Shown here: positions 1 to 8,268 of the stretch, piece by piece
Numbering within the stretch: the first letter of the stretch is position 1
Layout of the letters: every line of letters starts with the position of its first letter
Source of the DNA: Flavobacterium frigoris PS1
GTDB lineage: Bacteria > Bacteroidota > Bacteroidia > Flavobacteriales > Flavobacteriaceae
Direction: 5' to 3'
Assembly (NCBI RefSeq): GCF_000252125.1
Contig: NZ_AHKF01000015.1
Location: 307,660 to 371,659, forward strand
Length of the DNA stretch: 64,000 nt
The notes under the pieces: model-generated
What the model was told of the DNA's origin: nothing
Database searches by the model: none
What the model saw: only the letters and a program-made list of their open reading frames with translations
Translations under genes and position numbers: made by a program

Positions 1-8
1 CAATAAAG

Positions 9-1241
9 ATGGCGAAAGAAAAATTAGAATGTTCATTTTGTGGAAGGAAAAAGCCAGACACCCAACTATTAATAGCTGGAATTGATGCACATATCTGTGA
101 TAAATGTATCGAGCAAGCACATGGGATTGTTTTGGAAGAAATAAAATCAAGTGGTGGTTCAAAACTATTGGGAGATCTTGTTTTAAAGAAGCCAAAAGAA
201 ATCAGGGCGTTCTTAGATCAATATGTTATTGGTCAAGACCAAACTAAAAAAGTAATGTCGGTTGCGGTTTACAATCACTACAAACGTTTGATGCAACAGC
301 AACAAGACGATGAGGTAGAGATTGAAAAAAGTAATATCATCATGGTAGGTCAAACAGGAACTGGTAAAACTTTGGTTGCTAAAACCATTGCTAAAATGCT
401 AGATGTTCCTTTGGCTATTGTGGATGCTACGGTTCTTACTGAAGCAGGTTATGTAGGAGAAGATGTCGAAAGTATTTTGACTCGTTTGCTTCAGGCAGCG
501 GATTACGATGTGGCCAAAGCGGAAAGAGGAATTGTGTTTATTGATGAAATTGATAAAATTGCCCGTAAAAGCGATAATCCATCAATCACTCGTGACGTTT
601 CTGGAGAAGGAGTACAACAAGCTTTACTAAAACTATTAGAAGGGACAGTGGTTAACGTGCCACCTAAAGGAGGACGTAAGCACCCAGACCAAAAATTCGT
701 GGAAGTAAATACGCAAAACATTTTGTTTATCGCAGGTGGTGCTTTTGATGGAATCGAAAGAATTATTTCGAAACGATTGAATCGTCAAGCTGTTGGATAT
801 TCGACTTCTAAAAATGTCGATAATATTGACAAAGAGAACTTGTTGCAATACATTATCCCAAAGGACATCAAAGATTTTGGATTAATCCCGGAGATTATTG
901 GTCGTTTGCCAGTATTGACGCACATGGATCCATTAGACAGAGAGACTTTAAGAGCGATTTTGACACAGCCTAAAAATGCATTAATCAAGCAATATCAAAA
1001 ATTGTTCTTGATGGATGAGGTTGAATTCAGTATCACTGATGAAGCTTTAGATTTTATCGTTGATAAAGCCTTAGAATACAAATTGGGAGCTCGTGGATTG
1101 CGTTCGTTATGCGAGGCAGTATTAACCGATGCGATGTACGAATTACCAAGTTCTGATGACAAGATTTTAGAAATTGACGTAGAATATGCTAAGGAAACTT
1201 TGAACAAGAATTTGTTGAAACGATTAGAAATCGCTTCGTAA
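9..1241 (+). CDS. clpX: ATP-dependent Clp protease ATP-binding subunit ClpX
   Basis: ClpX is the AAA+ unfoldase that recognises tagged cytoplasmic proteins, unfolds them and threads them into the ClpP peptidase. The 410-residue protein has the N-terminal zinc-binding domain (Cys8, Cys11, Cys30, Cys33), Walker A GQTGTGKT (114-121), pore loop GYVG (147-150), Walker B FIDEID (177-182), an RKH loop (223-225) and the usual C-terminal small domain. The length is normal for the family. Where E. coli has the ClpP-docking tripeptide IGF, this protein reads VGY (near 262-264). clpP is usually just upstream of clpX, but the window begins 8 bp before this start so it cannot be checked. A clear terminator follows at 1266-1297. 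Identification is very secure. Confidence 0.98.
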   Translation: MAKEKLECSFCGRKKPDTQLLIAGIDAHICDKCIEQAHGIVLEEIKSSGGSKLLGDLVLKKPKEIRAFLDQYVIGQDQTKKVMSVAVYNHYKRLMQQQQDDEVEIEKSNIIMVGQTGTGKTLVAKTIAKMLDVPLAIVDATVLTEAGYVGEDVESILTRLLQAADYDVAKAERGIVFIDEIDKIARKSDNPSITRDVSGEGVQQALLKLLEGTVVNVPPKGGRKHPDQKFVEVNTQNILFIAGGAFDGIERIISKRLNRQAVGYSTSKNVDNIDKENLLQYIIPKDIKDFGLIPEIIGRLPVLTHMDPLDRETLRAILTQPKNALIKQYQKLFLMDEVEFSITDEALDFIVDKALEYKLGARGLRSLCEAVLTDAMYELPSSDDKILEIDVEYAKETLNKNLLKRLEIAS

Positions 1242-1265
1242 AGATTGCATTTTTCATAATAATAT

Positions 1266-1297
1266 AAACCTGTTCAGTCATTTGAACAGGTTTTTTT
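1266..1297 (+). terminator. Rho-independent terminator after clpX
   Basis: A 10-bp inverted repeat (AACCTGTTCA / TGAACAGGTT) is followed directly by a T run, 25 bp after the clpX stop codon. Confidence 0.9.
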
Positions 1298-1404
1298 GTG
1301 GATAATTTGAACTATTTGTTATTGTTCGAAAAAACAAACATTATACTTTTTTATAAACATTAGATTGACGATTTTTGTTTGCTGTAAATTAATATTAATA
1401 CAAA

Positions 1405-2637
1405 ATGATAATAGAAGAAAAAGAAATTATTTTATTAAAAGTGTCTGGTCAGGACAAACCAGGAGTAACCGCCGGTTTGACTTCTATATTGGCTAACTAT
1501 GATGCTATTGTGTTAGATATTGGACAAGCAGATATACATGACACCTTGTCTTTGGGTATTTTGTTTGAAATACAGTCAGGCTCTACTTCAGGACCTGTTT
1601 TAAAAGATTTGTTGTTTAAAGCGTATGAATTAGGGATCAAGGTTAAATTTATTCCTATTACTATTGCGGATTACGAAATTTGGGTAAAAACACAGCACAA
1701 GGAGCGCTATATCATAAATATTTTGGGAGAAACATTGACAGCGGCACAGTTGTCTGCCGTGACCAAAATAATGTCTGACCAAAGTTTAAATATTAATGCC
1801 ATAAAAAGATTAACAGGCCGAGTTTCTATTATTGAAAAAGAGGAGTTTCCTCGTTCTTGCGTACAATTATCCGTAACGGGCAACATTTTAGATAAGACTT
1901 TGATGACTTCTAGTTTTATGGAAATTTCCAGAACTTTGAATGTAGATATCTCTTTTCAGGAAGACAATATGTACAGAAGAAACAGACGTTTAGTGTGTTT
2001 TGATATGGATTCTACCTTAATTCAAACAGAGGTTATTGATGAACTAGCTGATTTGGCAGGCGTAGGTGTGCAGGTGAGAGCCATCACAGAATCAGCTATG
2101 AATGGTGAAATTGATTTTAGCGAAAGCTTTAAGCAACGTATGGCTTTATTAGAAGGTTTGAGTGAAGATGTGCTGAAAACAGTCGCTGAAAACTTACCTA
2201 TAACTCAAGGGGCACATCGCTTGATGAAGGCCTTAAAATATTACGGATACAAAACCGCAATTTTATCTGGAGGATTCACCTATTTTGGGAAATATTTGCA
2301 AAAAGAATTAGGTATCGATTACGTTCACGCAAATGAATTGGAAATTATAGACGGTAAATTGACGGGTAATTATTTAGGTGAAATTGTAGACGGCGCAAAG
2401 AAAGCCGAATACCTACAAGCCATAGCTGATAAAGAAGGCATACATATCGAGCAGACTATTGCAGTGGGTGATGGAGCTAATGATTTGCCTATGTTGAACC
2501 TGGCAGGTCTGGGAATTGCTTTTCATGCTAAACCAACGGTGAAGGAAAGTGCTTCGACTTCCATCTCTAGTTTAGGATTAGATGGTGTGTTGTATCTTTT
2601 AGGTTATCATGACAGACATATTGATATGATGGAGTAA
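1405..2637 (+). CDS. serB: Phosphoserine phosphatase with N-terminal ACT domains
   Basis: SerB dephosphorylates phosphoserine in the last step of serine synthesis. The C-terminal half is a HAD hydrolase: motif I DMDST with the nucleophile Asp200 and acid/base Asp202, the SGG motif II (ILSGGFTYF), and motif IV GDGAND (about 355-360). The N-terminal ~190 residues look like two ACT-type ligand-binding domains. The first opens with LLKVSGQDKPGVTAGLTS, a typical ACT start. Such domains in other SerB proteins are thought to sense serine; that role here is inferred. At 410 residues it matches ACT-containing SerB rather than the short enterobacterial form. It stands alone, with its own terminator. 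Confidence 0.95.
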   Translation: MIIEEKEIILLKVSGQDKPGVTAGLTSILANYDAIVLDIGQADIHDTLSLGILFEIQSGSTSGPVLKDLLFKAYELGIKVKFIPITIADYEIWVKTQHKERYIINILGETLTAAQLSAVTKIMSDQSLNINAIKRLTGRVSIIEKEEFPRSCVQLSVTGNILDKTLMTSSFMEISRTLNVDISFQEDNMYRRNRRLVCFDMDSTLIQTEVIDELADLAGVGVQVRAITESAMNGEIDFSESFKQRMALLEGLSEDVLKTVAENLPITQGAHRLMKALKYYGYKTAILSGGFTYFGKYLQKELGIDYVHANELEIIDGKLTGNYLGEIVDGAKKAEYLQAIADKEGIHIEQTIAVGDGANDLPMLNLAGLGIAFHAKPTVKESASTSISSLGLDGVLYLLGYHDRHIDMME

Positions 2638-2660
2638 ATCCTTTCTTATAAAATTTATAA

Positions 2661-2697
2661 ATGGCTTTAGTTCTTCTCGAACTGAGGCTTTTTTTTA
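2661..2697 (+). terminator. Terminator after serB
   Basis: A GC-containing stem with two G-U pairs (GGCTTTAGTTC / GAACTGAGGC, TTCTC loop) is followed by eight T. It lies between the convergent serB and GH3/lipoprotein genes. Confidence 0.75.
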
Positions 2698-2711
2698 TAT
2701 ATTCTAGATTT

Positions 2712-2861
2712 TTATACCTTAACGGAAGACACTTTTTCAGGTTTTTCGAATGCTTGTTTTTCGGGGGTTTCGCAAATTCCTCTTGCTCCACAACCCATTC
2801 TGTGTGGTCCACAGGAAACCAACAAAGAAATTGCAAATAGGAGTGCGAGTAGTTTTCTCAT
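2712..2861 (-). CDS. Small Cys-rich lipoprotein coupled to the GH3 gene
   Basis: This 49-codon gene is easily missed because a longer spurious frame overlaps it. The protein starts MRKLLALLFAISLLVSC, a standard signal peptide ending in a lipobox with Cys17 as the lipid-attachment residue. The mature part is about 33 residues, begins CGPHRMGCGARGIC and ends in a charged, Glu/Lys-rich tail. Besides Cys17 there are Cys24 and Cys30, which could form a disulfide or bind metal. The ATG follows the GH3 stop codon with no gap (TAAATG), so the two are probably translated as a unit. I do not know a function. I am confident that it is a real lipoprotein gene. Confidence 0.8.
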   Translation of the reverse strand: MRKLLALLFAISLLVSCGPHRMGCGARGICETPEKQAFEKPEKVSSVKV

Positions 2862-4388
2862 TTATAGTGTTATTTTGACTTGCATGTTTTTTAATTGCTC
2901 TAGATAGTCTCTTTGGTTCGACAATCTTGGTATTTTATGCTGTCCACCTAATTTGTTGCCGTTTTTTAGCCACTCATAAAACAGATTTTCGCGAGCTATG
3001 TTTATAACTAACGGATTAAGAGTCATGTTATTGTGCCTTTTTGCCTCGTAATCTGAATTAACGGACTGTAAGGTGTCATCTAAGACTTTCTGAAACAATG
3101 CCATGTCAGTTGGTTTCTTTTTGAATTCAATCATCCATTCATGTGAGCCTTTCTCGCGGTCTATCATGAATATAGGTGCAACGGTATAATCAACTATTTC
3201 AGAACGAGTGACTCTACATGCTTTGGCAATAGCCTGATCTGTATTTTCAACCATTAACTCCTCGCCAAAAACATTAATATGATGTTTTGTTCTGCCCGTT
3301 ACCCTAATTCGGTACGGACTTAATGAGGTGAAGCGCACGGTGTCACCAATTAAATAGCGCCACAATCCAGAATTGGTTGTGATGACTAACGCATAATTTT
3401 TAAATAACTCCACGTCTGCTAAACGAATGGTTTTTTGATTGATTGTTCCAAAAGTATCCATTGGGATAAATTCATAGAAAATACCGTAATCCAACATCAA
3501 TAACAAATCGCTGGAGTTGTTGAGGTCTTGGATGGCAAAAAAACCTTCGGACGCATTGTATATTTCGTAATATTTAAAGTCTCTTTGAGGGAGTATTTTT
3601 TTGTACTGTTCTCTGTAAGGCTCAAAGCTTACACCGCCATGAAAATAGACTTCCAGATTAGGCCAAATTTCAAACAGATTCTCTTTTCCAGTGTCTTCAA
3701 GCATCTTATTCATTAAAACAAGCATCCAAGAAGGAACACCTGCAAAACTAGTGACGTTTTCTTTTTTGGTTTCATTTATAATCGCTGCAATCTTTGCTTC
3801 CCATTCGCTCATAAGCGAAATTTTATTGTTTGGGGTGCTGCTGAACTCAGCCCAAATAGGCATATTTTCAATCAGGATAGCAGATAAATCGCCAAAAAAA
3901 GTATTGTTGTCCTCATATATTTGAGCGCTTCCGCCAAGGCGAAGGCTTTTTCCAAGGAAAAGTTGTGAGTCTTCATTGTTGTTTAAATATAGGCACAATA
4001 AATCTTTACTGCCTTTATAATGGCAATCTTCCAGCGCTTCATTGCTCACGGGGATAAACTTACTTTTTGCATTTGTGGTTCCGCTTGATTTTGCAAACCA
4101 TTTTATTGGGGTTTCCCAAAAAACATTTTGCTCCCCCTTACGGGTTCTTTCAATCAGTGGTTGTAGTTCTTCATAAGTAGAAATGGGAACTCTATCAGCA
4201 AAAGTAGCATAGGAATTTATTGTAGCATAATCATATTCCTTACCTAAAACAGTATTTTTTGATGACTGAATTAAATTCATAAGTAATTCTTCCTGAACTT
4301 CGTTAGGATATTTCAGGAAAAGTTCGATCTGATGGATTCGTTGTTTCAAGACCCAGGATGCAAATGAATTAAGTAATTGTATAGGCAT
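2862..4388 (-). CDS. GH3 family (acyl-adenylate/amido synthetase-like) protein
   Basis: This 508-residue protein belongs to the GH3 family, known from plant enzymes that adenylate a carboxylic acid and join it to an amino acid. Three adenylation motifs are visible: the phosphate-binding SSGTT (101-105), the YNASEG motif (about 277-282) and GLWRYLIGDT (about 341-350), followed by GRTKHHINVFGEEL and a C-terminal domain that would close over the active site. The substrate in bacteria is unknown, and nothing nearby suggests auxin or jasmonate chemistry. No signal peptide is visible, so it is probably cytoplasmic. Its stop codon abuts the start of the small lipoprotein gene. Family is secure; substrate is open. 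Confidence 0.92.
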   Translation of the reverse strand: MPIQLLNSFASWVLKQRIHQIELFLKYPNEVQEELLMNLIQSSKNTVLGKEYDYATINSYATFADRVPISTYEELQPLIERTRKGEQNVFWETPIKWFAKSSGTTNAKSKFIPVSNEALEDCHYKGSKDLLCLYLNNNEDSQLFLGKSLRLGGSAQIYEDNNTFFGDLSAILIENMPIWAEFSSTPNNKISLMSEWEAKIAAIINETKKENVTSFAGVPSWMLVLMNKMLEDTGKENLFEIWPNLEVYFHGGVSFEPYREQYKKILPQRDFKYYEIYNASEGFFAIQDLNNSSDLLLMLDYGIFYEFIPMDTFGTINQKTIRLADVELFKNYALVITTNSGLWRYLIGDTVRFTSLSPYRIRVTGRTKHHINVFGEELMVENTDQAIAKACRVTRSEIVDYTVAPIFMIDREKGSHEWMIEFKKKPTDMALFQKVLDDTLQSVNSDYEAKRHNNMTLNPLVINIARENLFYEWLKNGNKLGGQHKIPRLSNQRDYLEQLKNMQVKITL

Positions 4389-4396
4389 TTTTTAAG

Positions 4397-4436
4397 TTAG
4401 GATTTTAGATTTAGGATTTTGGAATCAGGATTTGAA
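4397..4436. repeat. Three tandem ~14-bp repeats
   Basis: Three imperfect copies of TTAGGATTTTxGA follow one another just upstream of the GH3 gene. They may be simple slippage in AT-rich DNA. Confidence 0.6.
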
Positions 4437-4470
4437 TATCAAATAACAAATAGTAACTTTACAATGTTAC

Positions 4471-4504
4471 CAAAAATAGTAAAAAAATATAGAATTCCTA
4501 ACAA
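4471..4504 (-). promoter_or_regulatory. Candidate promoter of GH3-lipoprotein operon
   Basis: On the minus strand the -7 box TATTTTTG (4471-4478) matches the Bacteroidota consensus TAnnTTTG. A TTG lies at 4502-4504, 23 bp away, at the long end of the accepted spacing. Confidence 0.45.
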
Positions 4505-4577
4505 AGGCATGCCAATTCAGGGTTTAAAACCAAACCTTATTTTGAATTCCGAATTCTAAAAACGAAAAATATAATTT

Positions 4578-5372
4578 ATGCAATACGAGGGAGTACTTAC
4601 AAAAATGCAAACAGAATTAGGAGATCCAATTCAATATTACCTAGTTTTTGAAGACAGTTTTTTGAATGTGAATCAATTACTGAATAAAAATATTGAAATT
4701 AATTTTTCAGGTTACCAATGTTTGAATTGTGGTAAAAAGAAAAAAATATACCGTCAGGGTTTCTGTTATGATTGCTTTTACTCGAGCGCCTCCGTTGGAG
4801 ATTGGATTATGAAACCAGAATTGAGTACTGCTCATCTTGGGATTCAAGATAGAGATTTGGCCTATGAAGAAAAAGTGCAATTGCAGCCGCATATTGTTTA
4901 CTTGGCTTTGTCGAGCGAAGTGAAAGTAGGAGTGACCAGAAAAACGCAGGTTCCCACAAGGTGGATTGATCAAGGGGCAATTCAGGCTATTTCGATCGTT
5001 GAGGTTCCTAATCGCTATTTAGCGGGAGTTACCGAGGTAGCTTTAAAAAATCATTATGCTGACAAAACCAATTGGCGTAAAATGTTGACCAATTCTATTG
5101 AGCATATTGACCTTTTGGAAGAAAGATTAAAACTCGAAAAGATACTGCCTGCAGAAGTTCAAGAGTATTTCTTTTTGAATAAAAATGATTTGTATGAAAT
5201 GCATTATCCCGTTATTGAATATCCCACGAAAGTGAAAAGTTTAAGTCTTGAAAAAACGCCAACTTTTGAAGGTAAATTAACAGGTATAAAAGGCCAATAC
5301 TTAATGTTTGAAGATGGCACAGTATTTAATATTCGGAGCTCTGAGGGATATGTAGTTAAGATTTCAGTATAA
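4578..5372 (+). CDS. DUF2797 family protein
   Basis: I recognise this as a DUF2797 protein, a family without an established function. The 264-residue chain has a four-cysteine zinc-finger-like site (Cys48, Cys51, Cys63, Cys66) near the N-terminus. A central segment VGVTRKTQVPTRWIDQGA vaguely resembles the loops of GIY-YIG-type nuclease folds; that resemblance is my inference and not proof. There is no signal peptide or membrane segment, so it is presumably cytoplasmic. It is transcribed divergently from the GH3 gene, with 189 bp between them, and shares a terminator region with the convergent AsmA-like gene. Confidence 0.85.
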   Translation: MQYEGVLTKMQTELGDPIQYYLVFEDSFLNVNQLLNKNIEINFSGYQCLNCGKKKKIYRQGFCYDCFYSSASVGDWIMKPELSTAHLGIQDRDLAYEEKVQLQPHIVYLALSSEVKVGVTRKTQVPTRWIDQGAIQAISIVEVPNRYLAGVTEVALKNHYADKTNWRKMLTNSIEHIDLLEERLKLEKILPAEVQEYFFLNKNDLYEMHYPVIEYPTKVKSLSLEKTPTFEGKLTGIKGQYLMFEDGTVFNIRSSEGYVVKISV

Positions 5373-5375
5373 TTT

Positions 5376-5409
5376 AAAAGCCCAAAAGTATTTTGCTTTT
5401 GGGCTTTTT
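5376..5409. terminator. Bidirectional terminator between DUF2797 and AsmA-like genes
   Basis: The near-perfect hairpin AAAAGCCCAAAAG / CTTTTGGGCTTTTT has an A run on the left and a T run on the right, so it can act for both convergent genes. Confidence 0.9.
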
Positions 5410-5414
5410 GTTTG

Positions 5415-8039
5415 TTAAGGAGTTTTAGGTTCTTCCTCAACTTTTTTCTTTTTATTGAAGAGTCCTTTCAATAAATCATTTGCTTTTGTTTTTACTTCTT
5501 CGACCGCTTTTGTTTTGGCCTCTTCTTTTGTTGCCGGAACAACCGTTTTTGTAGTATCAGCGGGCTTCTTGTTTTTATTGATGTAATCACTTAAAGCAGA
5601 TGTCCCTTGATTTAACAATCGCTCCTTTTGTTGCGCTACCAATTGATTAGTCAGATTAGTGACGGCACTTTTTATATCAGTGCTGATTTTTGGGTTAGTG
5701 AAGTTTCCGGTTAAGACAGCATTAATGGGTATGCTTTCCATTTTCGCGGCATCGGCAGCTGATAATTTAGCAATTAGCGCATTGGCTTCCGTTCCTAGGT
5801 ATTTAGCAGGCACATCAAATTTTAAATTGTAATTCATTTTTTGGTCAAAGCCATGGCTTCCACCAATGGTAGCTTTAATATCCTTATACTTGATGTCAAA
5901 CGGTTTTACGTTAACCATTCCGTCCTTGAAGGTGATTGCGGCTTTTAAGTCGTTTAAGTTCAGCTTGCTGACATCAATGAACTTCAGGTTAGAACCCAAT
6001 GCGGTTAACAAGGTCGAATTGCTTGCGTTTACAGTGGTAGAAAGTAATTGTCCTAATAAATCACCGGTCAGTGTTTTTAGATCGGGACTCATTGTATTTT
6101 CGTTAAGAAATCCATTCAATTTAATGGTTGAATTCAGTTTTCCATTGATAATTCCTGCAAGTGGCGCAAGTTTTTTCAACAGGTCCAGTTGGGTAAACGA
6201 TTGTGCAATATCCACTTGGTTTAGTCCCAGATCCATTTGGAAAGTAGGGGTTTTTCCTTTTGTGGAGACGGCACCATTTAACCCGATTGTCCCACCAAAA
6301 ATAGAGCTTTTTATATTTTCCATCGTCAGTTTTTCGTCTTTGACAATCAGTTTTCCAGAGACATCTTTCAAAGTTAGATTATCATATAGGACCGTATTTG
6401 CTTTAGCTGTAAGCGAGCAATTCAGGAAAGCTGGGATTTTCATCGCTTCCGTTTTCGTGCTAGCGGTTTTACTGTCTTCTTCGGGTGTCATGAAATCACT
6501 AACAGCTATTTGGTTTGAATTTAGATTGAAATTCCCTTTCAATTCTTGGTTTTTGAAAATAAAACCGTAAAAATTCTCCAAAACTCCCGTTACGCTAATG
6601 TCACTTTTTCCAGTTGTCGCATTAAATTGTTTCAAATTGACCTGACTTGGATTAAACTGAACCAATGCATTGCTGATGTTCATGGTTTTGCCGTTTTCGT
6701 CAGCGTATTTAAAATCAGACAGGCTCATTGTTCCTGCATTTTTTATATTCTGGTACTCACTTTTTTCGACTGAAACCATGTCAAATTTGGTAGTTACGTC
6801 TGCTTTCAATATTCCGGTTAACGGTTTATCCAGTTTTATAGGATAGGCCTTAGATAGGTTAGATAAATTGATAGTTCCTTTTAAAGCGGCATCAACTATG
6901 GCATTTTGGGTAATGTTTTTAATATTGGCTTTGGCATTAAAAACATCCTGATCTATTTTAAAAGACAGTTTGTCCAGATTAATGTAAGTGTCATTTAAAA
7001 CTCCAGTTTCGTTGATGATTTTAGTATTAATTACGATGTTTTGCACTGATTTAGGTAAATCAGGGTATTTGAATGAAGCATTATTTGATGCGATATCAAC
7101 ATTGAATTTAGGTACAGTAGTATCCGAATAAAGCCCTTTGGCAAAACCAGCAACGGTAAAGTCTCCTGTTGTTTTTACATTATCCAAACTTGAAGCGTAT
7201 GCTGCAGGTATGATTCCCAAGAAATTTTTGAAAGAAGAAGTGGGAGTTTTGAATTTTAAATCATATTCCTGACCGGCATCAACCAATTGGATAAACCCAT
7301 CGAATTCTAATGGCAGCTGATTCACTAAGGCTTTGTTTTCTTTGAAGGTGTATTTGCTGTTTTCTAAATCGATACCCAAAACAGCATCTAGTGTCAATGG
7401 AACTTGATTCATATAATTGACTTTGTCCATGTCTAAGGTGATTTTTGCTGTAGACTTTGTAACTAAATCTAGTTTTGAAGTAGCAAAGTCGCCAGTCCCT
7501 TCATGATTTAGGCTGTCGATAAGCATTTTTATTTTTGAGCTTTCGTCGAAGTACTTAAACTTAAAATTTTCAAATTTATAGCTTTTAATGTTTAATGCTA
7601 ATGGACTACTTTTTTCATCAGTGCTTGTTTTATCTTTTAAAGCAATGTCATAGTTCCCAACGCCATCTTTATTGAATATGATATTTATCAGACCGTTTTT
7701 TGAGGTAATCCCCTGAATGTCGATGGCTTCATCTTTGCCTTTAAAGAGTTCTTTAATAGACATTTTTAAGTCTAATTCTCCTAGGGAAACTAAAGTATCT
7801 CCAGCAAACGGTGCTTTGTTTATAATGACCAATTGATCTAGAGTTACGTTTGCATTTGGGAAATTTTTGAATAGACTCAAATTGGCATCAGCAAAACTGA
7901 CCTTGGCATCCACTTTTTGATTGATGGCATCAGTAATTTTAGCTTTTATCTCATCTTTAAAAAAGTAAGGAATCGCAAATAATGAGACAGCAACTAAGAT
8001 AATTATGGTTCCAATGATTTTTAAAATGGTTTTTAACAT
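5415..8039 (-). CDS. AsmA-like family outer-membrane biogenesis protein
   Basis: This is a large (874-residue) AsmA-like protein. One N-terminal membrane segment (about residues 5-27) is followed by a long periplasmic region of repeating beta-strand segments, the layout of AsmA/TamB/YhdP proteins, which form groove-like bridges thought to move lipids between membranes. Near the C-terminus the segment GDLLGQLLSTTV..LTALGSNLKFID is typical of the AsmA C-terminal domain. The last ~80 residues are a Lys/Glu/Thr-rich low-complexity tail (NKNKKPADTTKTV...KKKKVEEEPKTP), which is unusual and may be a flexible periplasmic tether. It is the only gene in its transcription unit here. Lipid transport is a family-level inference. 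Confidence 0.9.
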   Translation of the reverse strand: MLKTILKIIGTIIILVAVSLFAIPYFFKDEIKAKITDAINQKVDAKVSFADANLSLFKNFPNANVTLDQLVIINKAPFAGDTLVSLGELDLKMSIKELFKGKDEAIDIQGITSKNGLINIIFNKDGVGNYDIALKDKTSTDEKSSPLALNIKSYKFENFKFKYFDESSKIKMLIDSLNHEGTGDFATSKLDLVTKSTAKITLDMDKVNYMNQVPLTLDAVLGIDLENSKYTFKENKALVNQLPLEFDGFIQLVDAGQEYDLKFKTPTSSFKNFLGIIPAAYASSLDNVKTTGDFTVAGFAKGLYSDTTVPKFNVDIASNNASFKYPDLPKSVQNIVINTKIINETGVLNDTYINLDKLSFKIDQDVFNAKANIKNITQNAIVDAALKGTINLSNLSKAYPIKLDKPLTGILKADVTTKFDMVSVEKSEYQNIKNAGTMSLSDFKYADENGKTMNISNALVQFNPSQVNLKQFNATTGKSDISVTGVLENFYGFIFKNQELKGNFNLNSNQIAVSDFMTPEEDSKTASTKTEAMKIPAFLNCSLTAKANTVLYDNLTLKDVSGKLIVKDEKLTMENIKSSIFGGTIGLNGAVSTKGKTPTFQMDLGLNQVDIAQSFTQLDLLKKLAPLAGIINGKLNSTIKLNGFLNENTMSPDLKTLTGDLLGQLLSTTVNASNSTLLTALGSNLKFIDVSKLNLNDLKAAITFKDGMVNVKPFDIKYKDIKATIGGSHGFDQKMNYNLKFDVPAKYLGTEANALIAKLSAADAAKMESIPINAVLTGNFTNPKISTDIKSAVTNLTNQLVAQQKERLLNQGTSALSDYINKNKKPADTTKTVVPATKEEAKTKAVEEVKTKANDLLKGLFNKKKKVEEEPKTP

Positions 8040-8109
8040 AAGATATGAGGTTTGTTTCTATTTATTAAGCAAAAATGTTGCCGTAATTTATTTACAAAAA
8101 TAGTGATTT

Positions 8110-8268
8110 ATGAATTAGTCGTTCTCTAAAGTTTTCATAAATAATAGATTGCTGTTTTTAAGTGTCGCAGCTATAACGAGTTGTAGTTTTGAAAAAGATA
8201 AAAGCAAAAAAAATCCGTTTGAAAATTTTTCAAACGGATTCAGCTTTTTAGAGCATTTTTTTTATTGA
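8110..8268 (+). pseudogene. Possible lipoprotein gene remnant
   Basis: From ATG at 8110 the plus strand reads Met-Asn-stop, then runs open through NNRLLFLSVAAITSC SFEKDK, which looks like a lipoprotein signal peptide and lipobox. It then reads on through the sppA terminator hairpin and ends at 8268, overlapping the 3' end of sppA. The TAG at codon 3 and the overlap with a terminator suggest a dead fragment or coincidence. An alternative TTG start at codon 13 is possible but weak. Confidence 0.25.
8205..8240 (-). terminator. Terminator after sppA
   Basis: The perfect inverted repeat AATCCGTTTGAAAA / TTTTCAAACGGATT is followed on the minus strand by eight T, 22 bp past the sppA stop. Confidence 0.92.

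Noticed and set aside
2567..2836. An 89-codon minus-strand frame over the serB end and the lipoprotein gene
   Set aside because: It lies in another frame, crosses the serB terminator and has no recognisable content. The 49-codon lipoprotein frame explains the region better.
5866..6570. A 234-codon plus-strand frame
   Set aside because: It is antisense to the AsmA-like gene, whose protein features are clear; the frame is a by-product of codon use.
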